Source: Craspedostauros australis
Taxonomy: Eukaryota; Bacillariophyta; Bacillariophyceae; Mastogloiales; Achnanthaceae
Length of the DNA: 64,000 nt
Reading direction: 5' to 3'
Assembly (NCBI GenBank): GCA_026770025.1
Contig: JAMXDE010000017.1
Span: 496,001-560,000, forward strand
Below the pieces are notes generated by a model. It was not told where the DNA came from. It did no database searches and saw nothing but the letters and a program-made list of their open reading frames with translations. Shown here piece by piece: positions 12,001 to 21,200 of this stretch. How positions within the stretch are numbered: position 1 is the first letter of the stretch; the number at the start of each line of letters is the position of its first letter. The position numbers were made by a program, and so were the translations under genes.

Positions 12001-12566
12001 GACAACAACATCTACCATCCGATCACACCACAGCGCTACAAGACCAGACCGCAGAAACCGAACACCCACCACTCGCAGTACAAGGCTGGGCCAGCAAAAC
12101 AGCACGGACCAATGCCAAACTACCGGACTACATTGCGGACAAATTGAAGGGCATCTGTGAAGTGTCCGCGAAGGACCCGAAAAACAGACCGTCCGAACAC
12201 GAAGCACACGAGCAATTGATGGACAGTGAAAAAGCCAAAACTGACTGGTACGTACAACTGCACGCTAACCCGATGCGTGTGAAAGCTTCACTGTCAGCAG
12301 CGTACAACGCCAAACAACGCAAGGACAAGAAGCAAGCTGCTCTCAAGGCGGAAACCAACACCAACACCAACCCAACAAGCACAGCAACAGCATCTGTAAT
12401 TGTGGCAACCTCCAATGCACCAGCTGCAACAGAGGAGGAACGAATTGAAGAGGAGTTGCAGAAAGAGGAAGAGGAATTGGACCATCAGATGTGGTGTGAT
12501 GCTCACACCATGAAGGCGAACACAGAAAGTGAGGCTGTGTTGGATGATGAGACGGAAATTTTGTGA
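9051..12566 (+). CDS. Putative DDE-type transposase of the 6-kb TIR element (1171 aa)
   Basis: The ATG at 9051 follows a CA-rich leader. The same frame is open upstream to 8679, but only through a microsatellite, so 9051 is preferred. The first 400 residues are basic and low in complexity. A helical middle region follows, then a short zinc-ribbon-like site (CNRCGAAM, about 613). The likely catalytic core has Asp in VVLDHKQK (about 696) with GKKGMSLLGAMV after it, Asp in LQSDNACC (about 780) and Glu in TEAQTGK (about 817), with an Asp nine residues on. This D..D..E order, and 'SDN-C' plus 'E-Q-GK' words, resemble uncharacterised transposase-like proteins of protists and animals; that resemblance is from memory and not checked. 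The C-terminus is a charged, Thr/Asn/Glu-rich tail. No intron is needed. Confidence 0.75.
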   Translation: MPISTPTKALSKDANPSARKKPRSARLASAPPADSKGNLLPTAEQLLPDKPFAALRKPTTITRVIDVKPMLAADGSLVPNGTHAHARVLHVFVHILDDNGGVFDDSNVNVRSEGRGVGDGTVVSVVVNAPPLPAAADVAPPVEPTPPARLPRRCNTVVAGGYADASGDSDSTYDDNGKEVRARASRNRRGGQFGYNLEEAGNWRRDAIVRAMAALGSNLDPKLLQLMPKKGFVLTGSHDRTIWSSVKQMWNVVSSALWTVLLPEEDVPTRQMEQVVAFVRGNVDLPPIMLAPNLYTLGLLGETPSSRAVRAALAMSAPHALCTSILEKRAQELSDEQKTRMLPKRDIITHSQVCTLRRYYDMLSHGETISPPVLQYRVRACDLSGVVSFLMTTTTYKAGLSHKVQYGGIEFENVPVFDRGSTTIQELFDMYSSTTNTPVGMPAFTTMTHLLTRKSKIKTGLSSFESYFWMATGKLKQAISRLVDLLKAKYGADGEEQNDAAVDANDEYQHQNNEPDDVITQHVRTADSLLHALELLVVFLKWEFTASHMQLQCDDPMHSATFALTTKKEKKKASTTSTNQRKARTNKHKRKKNTAVTNDTSPTTASEQPRKVCNRCGAAMRFVNDRFVPFVKMLKDNELAEHNDELQSMLAAAPGFANEIVNYMAHKVRAKVQFGQIAFYQSQLNEKPERAYVVLDHKQKILPTGQGEAQQEYWGKKGMSLLGAMVITCRNDIFTYRFIDIVVEGRPTQDTLQVGGLLEIVQKKVKDIHPSVTEIILQSDNACCFASHEHIALITSKLNKNLVTRNAAKIIAWIYTEAQTGKSMLDTHFAYITRVLRKYVQSGKDIKTPFQVFLALQAGNIAGTTTVLVNAALLAGNITTLPGAPKRRFRASGQQVRMTHEVKYDDDQARLVAASGITEDVVVKSTEWGGWIINELGVIADKTFTSDKLPITSESFRKTDKTRKLGRTAAESKGLAFGKAIADGQQHLPSDHTTALQDQTAETEHPPLAVQGWASKTARTNAKLPDYIADKLKGICEVSAKDPKNRPSEHEAHEQLMDSEKAKTDWYVQLHANPMRVKASLSAAYNAKQRKDKKQAALKAETNTNTNPTSTATASVIVATSNAPAATEEERIEEELQKEEEELDHQMWCDAHTMKANTESEAVLDDETEIL

Positions 12567-14261
12567 TGGCTGTGCGTCACCGCGATAACACTAGTTGTGG
12601 AGTTTTGTGGGGGCAGACCATGCTACTAAAACGAGTCTAGAGGCCATCCAAAAAGCACATCCAATATCTGCTTGTCATGCTATATCTCAACAACACATTG
12701 TCTACAATTAAATCTAAACAGTGCATTCATACACCTGACTAGTGTTTATACAGAATATCGAAGTTAAATTGACAAAGAAATTATTTTTAGTGTCATGTTG
12801 GTCCATCACACAGTTGTGTGGTGGATTCACAAAATTCTCGACCAAGCAATGTTGCCCTCCAATCAGCACCCATGATCATCATCATCATCCTGGTATTTTG
12901 ATAAACTGCGCACCACAATCGCTCTGTATACCCCCCATCTACCCACTCCATGAAGGATACAACGTTTTGGCCACATTGCATGCCCCAAAGTGTCCATACA
13001 CTGAAAAAGAGTGATTCCAAAAAACGATTTTCAAGCCGGATGCGGTATGGATACGGATCCATACCTCATGCACATGACCCTTTCAGCCCCTCCACGTGCC
13101 CCTCGTGCATTCCCACACTCCCTGGTGACATGATGATGCATCCAGAGGGGGATGGGCATCGATGGTCTTGATGGTACACCTCCATTTGGTGATGCCATCT
13201 CTTTTCGTGGCACCCCACCAAAACATGACCTGTCTGTACTCATTCGAGGCCACAGCCTCTTCCAGACAATATCTGCGGCGCGAACTTCGCGACGTGCATC
13301 TTCCGTTGGTGCCGCACGCATCTTGCATGGGCGACTTGGCGATTGGGTGGCTTGATGATGCTGCCTGTCACAGCCAAAGCCACACCATGGGAACCCCCGC
13401 GATACACCGCCAAAACTCTTGCCCTCCACTGTTTCCTCTGCGCGGACACCTTCTCGGTCGTCCCCGAACCTCAAACTTCGTGTGAATCTTGGTCTTGGCC
13501 TCCTGGAGCCATCCTGCCCATCCATAGGCGTTGGGGTGGGCTGTGGATGGAGTACACCGGCCATATGCAACGAGGCAATCTGGCGCGAAATTGTGACGTT
13601 TGATCTGGGGCCTGCGACGGCCCCAAATCAAGCGCTCTCGCGGCCCCCTCTCGTCCACCCACCAACGGCTGCATCGCGGTGACGGCGATGTGCTTGGATT
13701 TGTCATTGGACCGCTGGTTGGTGCGGCGCAGTGATTGCCGTTGGACAGCCATTGTGGCGTTTTTTGGTGTTCCGCCATTGTCATGTTGTTGTTTTTTGGA
13801 GTCTGGCACTCTCAACCAGTCGGACATACTGGGGGATAAGGTAATTGCAAACACCTAACCAAAATGCACGAAAGAAGCATGACACAAAACACTTCCGGAG
13901 TACCAATGCAACTCGACCATTCCGTCACGACGAAACGTCGCTGATGCTGCTTCACATCGTGCTGTGATTGGTGGCTCATGACGCAGCAGCCAGTCTAGTG
14001 ACGTAGATGACGGATCAGACAGGCACAGGGTAGAATGGATCCAAACGCGCACTCGCCGCTTCTCCCAAAACTCTACAACTAGCGCTATCGTGGACGGGGT
14101 GTTGGATGGTCTGATCGGAACACCTCAAAAAGAGACTAAACAATTCAAAATGGGAACAACGTCGCTGAAACGAAGAACAGCAAAGGGTTAAATTGGATCG
14201 ATGTAGTCGTAGGCGAAAGGCTGAAACCCGAGAGAGATCGAAAATTGCTCATATCCATCGG
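12567..14261. other. Right arm of the TIR transposon, no certain gene
   Basis: This 1.7 kb inside the element carries no ORF I can assign. A minus-strand frame beginning at an ATG at 13827 (MSDWLRVPDSKKQQHDNGG) reads about 119 codons with hydrophilic, coding-like composition. A different minus frame is open across 13570-13031. Neither matches a family I know. They might be exons of a second, convergent gene of the element, or chance. Confidence 0.35.
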
Positions 14262-14417
14262 TCCGTAAAACTTAAAATAGGATCTAACTCAAAAATGTAA
14301 TGGTTAATTATTTGTATTAGACCTACAGGGATTACGAATATGTGCTTGGTTTGGACAACGGAGACAAAAATCCAAGAGGTCTATTTCAAAGTGTTGGTCG
14401 ACTCACTCGAGGGGCTC
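14262..14417 (-). repeat. Right terminal inverted repeat
   Basis: Inverted copy of 8360-8513; the outermost 35 nt (14383-14417) are identical to the left end. Confidence 0.85.
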
Positions 14418-14421
14418 ATAA
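14418..14421. repeat. Right target-site duplication ATAA
   Basis: Second copy of the ATAA found immediately left of the left TIR at 8356-8359. Confidence 0.6.
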
Positions 14422-15730
14422 GCATGGCGAGCATACATTCCGCATGAACCATCAAGGCTGAGAGCTCCTACAGATTGCAATCATAAAATACTTGGACAAC
14501 GATGCGAGTCATCTCAGAAAAGTCACGTCTAAATTAATTGTCGAGACCATACAAGAGAACAGTGGCCAACGTACAAGCACCAATGCACGATACTCACCAT
14601 CATCGCCGTGCCCATACCATTCATCATCCACCACCCAGCACCTCCTGGGGCATATGAGCACAATCATCGCAGTCTGCTTCAATAGCCCAATGCTTAAGTG
14701 TCGAGAGGTGTCTAGCGGTCGGGCGCTGCTCCATCAATTCCAGCATATGACTCTCCGTCTATTCGACTGACCCTCTCTCTTTAGAGAGCCTCATACTCCA
14801 CTCATATCCAACGCGTATGTACGTACTCTACTCTACTCAACGATGCTAATACAAGTGTTATGATGGTACGGCCGCTATTTTCGTAATCGCTCCCCTTACG
14901 AACAAGAAAAATGGAGGTACCAGCGGGCCCCAGTCCAGGCCAGTGGTCATTCTTACCTCACCTGCAACCTGCGCATTCATCCAGCTCCACCCATCCCATT
15001 CTTACTGTCGTATTGTGCGAGTAGCGTACTCGTCGAAACGCCACTCACCAACCTGTCAGAAATGCTTCTATGAGGGTCGTCCCGCACTGATTCCATCGTT
15101 TGTGACACTTGAGATCAGTGCGTACATGTTCGAGTACTGTCGCATGAGCTCGTCTACTACCTCCGAGTCTACCTATGTACGCGGCCGCACTCTGGATGTA
15201 CCGCAGAACACCCATGTTCTGCAAAAGCAGGCAACGCCAAAGATCTCCACGTACGCCAAAGTGCAGATGGAGCACGGACGAGTAGCTTGTACGGTGCAGC
15301 GATCGGACGGACACTCGCAGCGGGAGAGCAGATTGAATGAATGAATCCCCCCAATGCCCTTTGTTCCTGCAGTCGTACGCAATGGGTGAGTGTGGAGCCA
15401 TGACTTGACTGTGATGTGCGAGGATGCGCAGAACCTCATCCCACGGCCAATTCGAACTGTGGCACATGGCATGCAACATCCGTTTCCCATGCCTCTTCCC
15501 CCACAGAGATGTTTTCCTTCCGTCACAAAGACCCCCCACGCGCGTTTCCGAGATCGTCGACTGCACTTGTGCCGAAGGAACCTGATAATCCAACAAGGAT
15601 TCTGGGATGATTGTTTTGTTGGAAGTGATCAAAAGGCGATAAAAACTCGCGCAGAGCAAGGGGGCAGGAAGATAGGCAAAGAAGGCACAACCAGGCCAGT
15701 CGATGGACTGATCGATTGCTTCTGCCGTTT
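14422..15730. other. Intergenic between the transposon and the HSF gene
   Basis: No gene is supported. Simple CTCTACT and GTACGTAC words occur near 14817-14845. An open minus-strand stretch at 15045-15659 has no family resemblance and no convincing start. The 3' untranslated region of the HSF gene should lie at the right end. Confidence 0.45.
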
Positions 15731-18214
15731 TTATGGGTCGCGCTTCTTTATTTTGCCTGCGCCATCACGGCCGAAGCTGCCTGAAACACCGCTGTCAGCT
15801 CCGTCATCTTGCACGGCCTTCTTATTCTGCTCCTCCATGTCGCGGATGATTAGCTGAAGCGCCGCCTGCTGTCGCTGTTCCTGGTGCCGTTGGTCCAGCA
15901 AAGCCAGAAGTATGGGATCGTGGATCGAGCTACTCGTGGGAAATGATGTGGGCAAAGCAGCGCCTCGTTGGAGAGAGAGGCTGCCTGCTGGGATGCTCTG
16001 CAATGCTTGGAGATTCAAAGCAAGCTGGTGATGCTGGTTTTGCTCGAGTGGGGATGGCGAGTGCGTCATGTCCGCTACGTCCGATGTCAGCAATGCACCT
16101 GGAATCGGATTCGGTGCCGACGCCTCTCCAGCAGATGACATGGCTGATGACACCGCCGATGTAGATATTGATGCTGATGATGCATTTTGAACGATTTTCG
16201 ATACTCCTTTTGTGGAGTTGGTGGGAATCGAAGCTGTTGGTACAGATAATAAGGATTTTGATGTGGATACGGACGCCGATGCCGATGCGGGTGTTGATGT
16301 GAACGCTGCACCCAAGATTGCTCTCGACTGTCTACCGAAGTGGCTGCTGGGTATCAACCCCGACAAGGAAGGTGGCGATGATTTGGGAAGAGCTGCTGCC
16401 GGCAATGGTGACGGTCTCGCTCCATCCGCAGACGCCGTGGACTTGGAACGTTTCAGCAGGATTCCACCTTTGCCTTCTTGCGAACCATCGGGCGTGTCCG
16501 TGATGCTGGGGTTGGGACTCTGCTGCTTGGATGTTGCTGTTGCTGCTGCTGCTGCCGCGCCTAGGCCGCTTGTTTTTTGTCGTTTGATGTTTTTGCAGAG
16601 ATCCTTCCGACCTCTCAAGAAGTGTTTGTGATGATATGCACCTTTGGAAGGCCCGTCAGGGATGCGCCGGAAGCCGTAGAGGTTGAGCTGCCTCTGAAAC
16701 GAGGCGAGACGCGTGGTGGTGAAGTATTTGGGCATCACGATCGTTTCGAACTTCTTTGGATCATGTATCATGAAAGTCTGGTTGTTTGGCAGGAACGAGA
16801 TGATATCGAGCTGGTTGTTTGATTCTGCCTCCTCCAGCATTCTGTACAGCTTGAGAGGGAAATTCTCCGACGTTCCAATCTGCTGCTGCTGCTGCTGTCC
16901 TTGAGACATGTCTTCGGTTCTGCTGTCATCCGTGATCATTGGCAGCGATGAGGCGCCACTTTCACCAAAGACACTCCTAGTTGCAGCGAGAGCTGACGTG
17001 GATGGACTGCCGTGAAGGCCACGGCCACGGGCTTGAAACGCAGGAAGTTTCGTTCTGCCGAGCTCTGAATCTGCGGAAGGTGTTATGCTCGGCATTCTTC
17101 CTGGTAGATGCGCCCCAGCGACACCCTCGATGCGCTTGTTGATGACCATTGAGGGTGCTGTCGGTAGGCTTAGCCCTAGCCGCGACAGTGCGTTGCTCGA
17201 TAAAGTCTGCCCAGCTGATCTTTCCGCAGATGGCAAGAGCGCGCCAAGATGCTGCAGAATGTCAGCAGAACCAAGGTCGGCAGGAGCAGGCGCTGCGACC
17301 CCTTGGGTGAAAACCGGGGCATGACCTGCATCTCTTGCGTTGAGAGCTGACAAAAGAGCACCCAGATTGGATGATTCTGAAGCATTCTGCTGGTGAGCCG
17401 CGCTGCTTCGTAAGTCCATGGATCGTTGCAAGCTATCGAGCTGGGCCTGTTGACGCTGTTGTTGACGTAGATGCATTGCTAGCTGGCTGTGCCGCGACAG
17501 GCTCGGTTGGTGACCTCGGGTCATCAAGGCAAGCTGAAGTTGCACGTTATCCCGCTGAGATGCGGCTGTGTTATCCGATAAAGCCTGATCCGCAATATGT
17601 TGCAGTAGATGCTGATGTCTGAGGGTTTCGGATGGCAACGCCGATGCCGATGCCAATGCCGATGGCAGTGCCAGTGCGGAGGGCGTTGTATGATGCCGCT
17701 GCGCGTCAAGAGCCAGAATCTGGAGCAGTTCTTCCCTTTGCTGGCGTTTCTGTTGTTGTTGCCGTTGCTGTTGCTCTTGCGTTAGACGCGCTTGTTCAGC
17801 TGCCACAAGAGATGATATGATGGATGCACGTTCGGGATGGTGAAGCGGATCCTGCTGTTGATGATGGTGATATCTATCCCTCGCGTCGGCTGTAGCGGGC
17901 GCTGTCGTTCCGGGATCACCAGAACTTTGAAACGGCGCCTGTGCCAGCTGCGACAACTGCGCTAACTGCAACGCAGAGGAAGAAGAAGTCGCCAAGGCAG
18001 CTGGTGGTATTTGCTGTGGCAATAACGCACTTGGCAGGCGGCGCGCTCCGATGGAGTCATGCACTCGCAGCGCGTCAACAAGAGATTGGTCAAATCGTAG
18101 ACTCGCCAGTTCATGACCTTGGTGCCTGGTACCACTCTCAGTTTCGACAACGGCATCATTCAGTATTCTGTTCTCGTGATTGATCCCATCGTTGCTATGG
18201 CTGCCATCCTCCAT
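15731..18214 (-). CDS. Heat-shock-factor-type transcription factor with central DNA-binding domain (827 aa)
   Basis: A single uninterrupted ORF starting MEDGSHSNDG. Residues 451-545 form an HSF DNA-binding domain: FPLKLYRMLEEAE at the start, then DPKKFETIVMPKYF, the recognition-helix region TTRLASFQRQLNLYGFRRI, and HHKHFLRGRKDLCKNIKR at the end. This is a winged helix-turn-helix that binds nGAAn repeats. The 450 residues before it are Gln-, Ala- and Leu-rich with several helical Gln runs, and the region after it is Ser/Ala-rich. A C-terminal segment (LALLDQRHQEQRQQAALQLIIRDMEEQ) could form a coiled coil. Canonical HSFs place the DNA-binding domain near the N-terminus with an HR-A/B trimerisation coil after it; here the domain is central and that coil is not obvious. 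HSF-type factors are numerous in diatoms, so many act outside heat shock; the target genes are unknown. Confidence 0.93.
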   Translation of the reverse strand: MEDGSHSNDGINHENRILNDAVVETESGTRHQGHELASLRFDQSLVDALRVHDSIGARRLPSALLPQQIPPAALATSSSSALQLAQLSQLAQAPFQSSGDPGTTAPATADARDRYHHHQQQDPLHHPERASIISSLVAAEQARLTQEQQQRQQQQKRQQREELLQILALDAQRHHTTPSALALPSALASASALPSETLRHQHLLQHIADQALSDNTAASQRDNVQLQLALMTRGHQPSLSRHSQLAMHLRQQQRQQAQLDSLQRSMDLRSSAAHQQNASESSNLGALLSALNARDAGHAPVFTQGVAAPAPADLGSADILQHLGALLPSAERSAGQTLSSNALSRLGLSLPTAPSMVINKRIEGVAGAHLPGRMPSITPSADSELGRTKLPAFQARGRGLHGSPSTSALAATRSVFGESGASSLPMITDDSRTEDMSQGQQQQQQIGTSENFPLKLYRMLEEAESNNQLDIISFLPNNQTFMIHDPKKFETIVMPKYFTTTRLASFQRQLNLYGFRRIPDGPSKGAYHHKHFLRGRKDLCKNIKRQKTSGLGAAAAAATATSKQQSPNPSITDTPDGSQEGKGGILLKRSKSTASADGARPSPLPAAALPKSSPPSLSGLIPSSHFGRQSRAILGAAFTSTPASASASVSTSKSLLSVPTASIPTNSTKGVSKIVQNASSASISTSAVSSAMSSAGEASAPNPIPGALLTSDVADMTHSPSPLEQNQHHQLALNLQALQSIPAGSLSLQRGAALPTSFPTSSSIHDPILLALLDQRHQEQRQQAALQLIIRDMEEQNKKAVQDDGADSGVSGSFGRDGAGKIKKRDP

Positions 18215-21200
18215 CCTATTCTATGTAATTGCGGATGTGGTTGTGGCTGCGACTGTGACTCTCCCTCTCTCTCTCTCTGTGTTGGTGCTGGTACTCCCCC
18301 TTCTGTCTATGCCACCGTGGATCGTGGATTATTTACAGCCCCGCCCAAGCCACTGCCTCCCGTAACGCCTGGGGATCATGCAAGGGTGGAAGGCCTGGCG
18401 CAGTGTGGTAAACTATTGATGCTTTGTTCGTGCACCACCAACAGTACTGATACCAATCGAGAGAGATCCTCAGCACTCTTGCCAACCTGCTCGCCTGCTT
18501 TTGTGTGGGCCTGATGTGGGCCTGCGTGATGATTGATGATTGATGCTCGATGCTTTGTGCTTGATTTGTGTTCCTGGTCTGCGTGCCTGACTTTATGCTT
18601 GTGTCGTGCAAGTGCGGAATGATCCCAGACCGATTGCAAGGCGATGGCCAAATGAGTCACCAACGGCACGTCGATGCCAGAACTGGTGATACCGGCAACT
18701 CGAATGGTGAAGAGCGGCAGTCCTTGTCTGAGATGACGAGACTGTTCCAATAATAGCGACCGCAATGTCAGCCACACCGACAAATTGAGGAAATCGGCAG
18801 ATAAATGTCAGGTTTGGGATGTTGGAGAAGGCAGTAGAATCGCGGTGGAGATGGAATGAAGATGAGGGCACAACCTTGCGGTGCAGAATCTGTTTGGTTC
18901 TTGTTTGGTTTGTGATGCACGAGCATGTGCACAAGAAGGGTAGGGGTGGGAATACGAACAATCGTGCTCGTGCAAGTATCGGTATGGCACGAGCAGCTCG
19001 TTTGTGTGGTTGGGCGCGCTCCTGTTTGAGAGTGTGGACGGTGCCAAACTTCGAAAGCACATTCGTTGTGCCAACTTGGCGCAAATAATTTGAAATCCAG
19101 AAGACTTATCTGTCAGATCCCCTGACAACAACGCCCGGTGAAGGTGCTGTGATGGGAGACCAAGCTCTCGCGATCGCGTTTGTTGCAGAATGGGGATACG
19201 CAGTCTAAGTATGATCACTGTTCAGTGTCGTTACGCTCCTCCAACAAGAACGCCCCGAACAAACCAGCGAGCCACAACATCCAACAATCGTCGCTTATTC
19301 TCCTGCATGTATCTTTGTTCTGAAATGCTGCCGATTCTTCCGTCCACCTACCATCCACAAACGAGATAATCAATGTCGGTGCTGATGCCGATGCCGATGC
19401 TCTGATGCCGATGCTTTTGCCAGTCGTACGAACTACATTCGCATGTACTGCACTGCGGAGTATCACCGTTGGTCTCCTCTCGCGCCCTTCCCTACTCGTA
19501 TCGTGCTGGCACTCACCTATTGAACGACTGACGGGGAGCACTCTCCATGTTGTTGGCCGCCAGCTCTACACGACGAGAAGCGCGCCAAAGCGCCACCATG
19601 CACGGTGCATAGTCGTACTTGTACACTGCCACTACGAGCTACGACCACCTGGACGAAAACGAGCTACGTTACTGTTGCCGTACTTGTCGTACGACGGATC
19701 TGACTTGGCGCTTTTCGGAACAACGATGACGTCGGGATGCAACCACGCAAATCAGCAGCGGGTCTCTGCCTTGGGTGCGCAGGCGCCAGCAGCAAGTTCG
19801 CTGCGAGCTGCCCGTGCACCATGTGGAACAATTGGCTCTTGGTCGGCGAAAGTGTGTTCAACATGTAATTTTGTCTCCAATAAATCGAGCATTGAACTGG
19901 GATACAATGGGCATTGTTGGCACCCGCTCTTTATTCCAGTTATGCGACGTTGAATACCGCTCCGTCTCGTCCTCGTGTCCGCCGTCTCCAACAATATCGA
20001 CGTTCCATTCAACTGTGGTTCTGAATTCGCAACAAGAATTGGCTCGACAAACATGCCCACAACACAAACACAATCCCAACAGGACAACCCCGCTCCGCAA
20101 ACCGACAACACGCCACACTTGTCAAATACCAACATCGACGAACGAGGATTCGCAGAGCACCAACGAAAAAGGTCCACACAGAAGAGGGCCGATGGAGCTT
20201 CTCCACTCCGCAAGCAGTTCATGGAAGTACCGTACCACACGCGAACGAGCTAAGAGAATCAGTGATAGGAGGAGTTGTTGGTGTTCTTCCTTCGTCTCTG
20301 CGCAGGAACTCCGAAAATCCCAAATCATGTGAAGAACAAGAGTGGAGGGTGTGCGCGCACGAGTACGACCTGTGCGAGTGTGACATTCCCTGCTCCGATG
20401 CAGTCTTCGATGAAAGAAGCGAGCGCTGCATCATCAGTTGGGGTAGAGTTGCTGGTGTTACCGTATGGTTACGGACCATCCATAGTAGTACCAGTGGTCA
20501 TACTCCATCGAGTACACACTCTCGGAGCAGCATTAGCAGTCGCGCTCTGTCGATTTGCTACTCCAGACACCAGCGAATAGATCACAGAACAACAGGGGCT
20601 GGCGCAGCGGGGATTTCGCTGCGTTTGCCGCTTGTCGAGAGTTGCCTCCGAGACATGTTGTGGTGGCCTGCAAGATGCCCCCAAAGCGGATGAAAATTGG
20701 ACTTTCCCCTCGCACAACTACCTCAACACAAGACCAAAGGAGATCGCGTCCACGAAGAAACTAGGCAGGTTGCGAACATGGATGTTTGTGGCATGAAAGC
20801 GCAACATTTATATCAATCAGAACTGTATTCGCGTGGCGACGCCGAGGCGTTCTCGTCTCATGCGCGAGGTGGGGTTCGTTTTGTCTCACAATTCAGTTCT
20901 CCTGCTCTTTGCAGAGTATCATTTTGACATCATCCAAAAGCGAAATCCGCCAACGTGCCCCAAGTGGGTGCGAGACACCTGGATGGCACATCATCACACA
21001 CGTCGTGGACCGGCTATGTCCATCTCGAACGCCCCCCACCTCGTCGTCGACGGCAGAACGGAGCAGATCCCGCCCTGGCACCCCTGCTGCCCCTGCTGCA
21101 AGAAGAATGGTTGTCGCTGATGGCAAGGGTACCGACGACCAAGACGAAGACGAAGATGGAGATGGAACTAATGTTGGTGATAGTGATGGTTGTAGTGCCG

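Larger units (their letters stand above)
8360..14417 (+). mobile_element. 6.06-kb TIR DNA transposon, superfamily not assigned
   Basis: The ends are inverted copies. The outer 35 nt, beginning GAGCCCCTCGAGTGAGTCG, are identical. Similarity continues inward to about 8513 and 14262 in blocks, including a shared block ending AAGCACATATTCGTAAT, a block around TTACATTTTT, and TATTTTAAGTTTTA. ATAA flanks both sides. The left arm leads to a large plus-strand transposase-like gene (9051-12566); the right 1.7 kb has no certain gene. Identical outer TIRs, a clean target duplication and a long uninterrupted ORF suggest a whole and fairly young copy. A 4-bp ATAA duplication with GAGCCCC ends does not fit a superfamily I can name with confidence. 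If the duplication is really TAA, a PIF/Harbinger-like preference would be conceivable, but the protein does not obviously support that. Confidence 0.88.
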
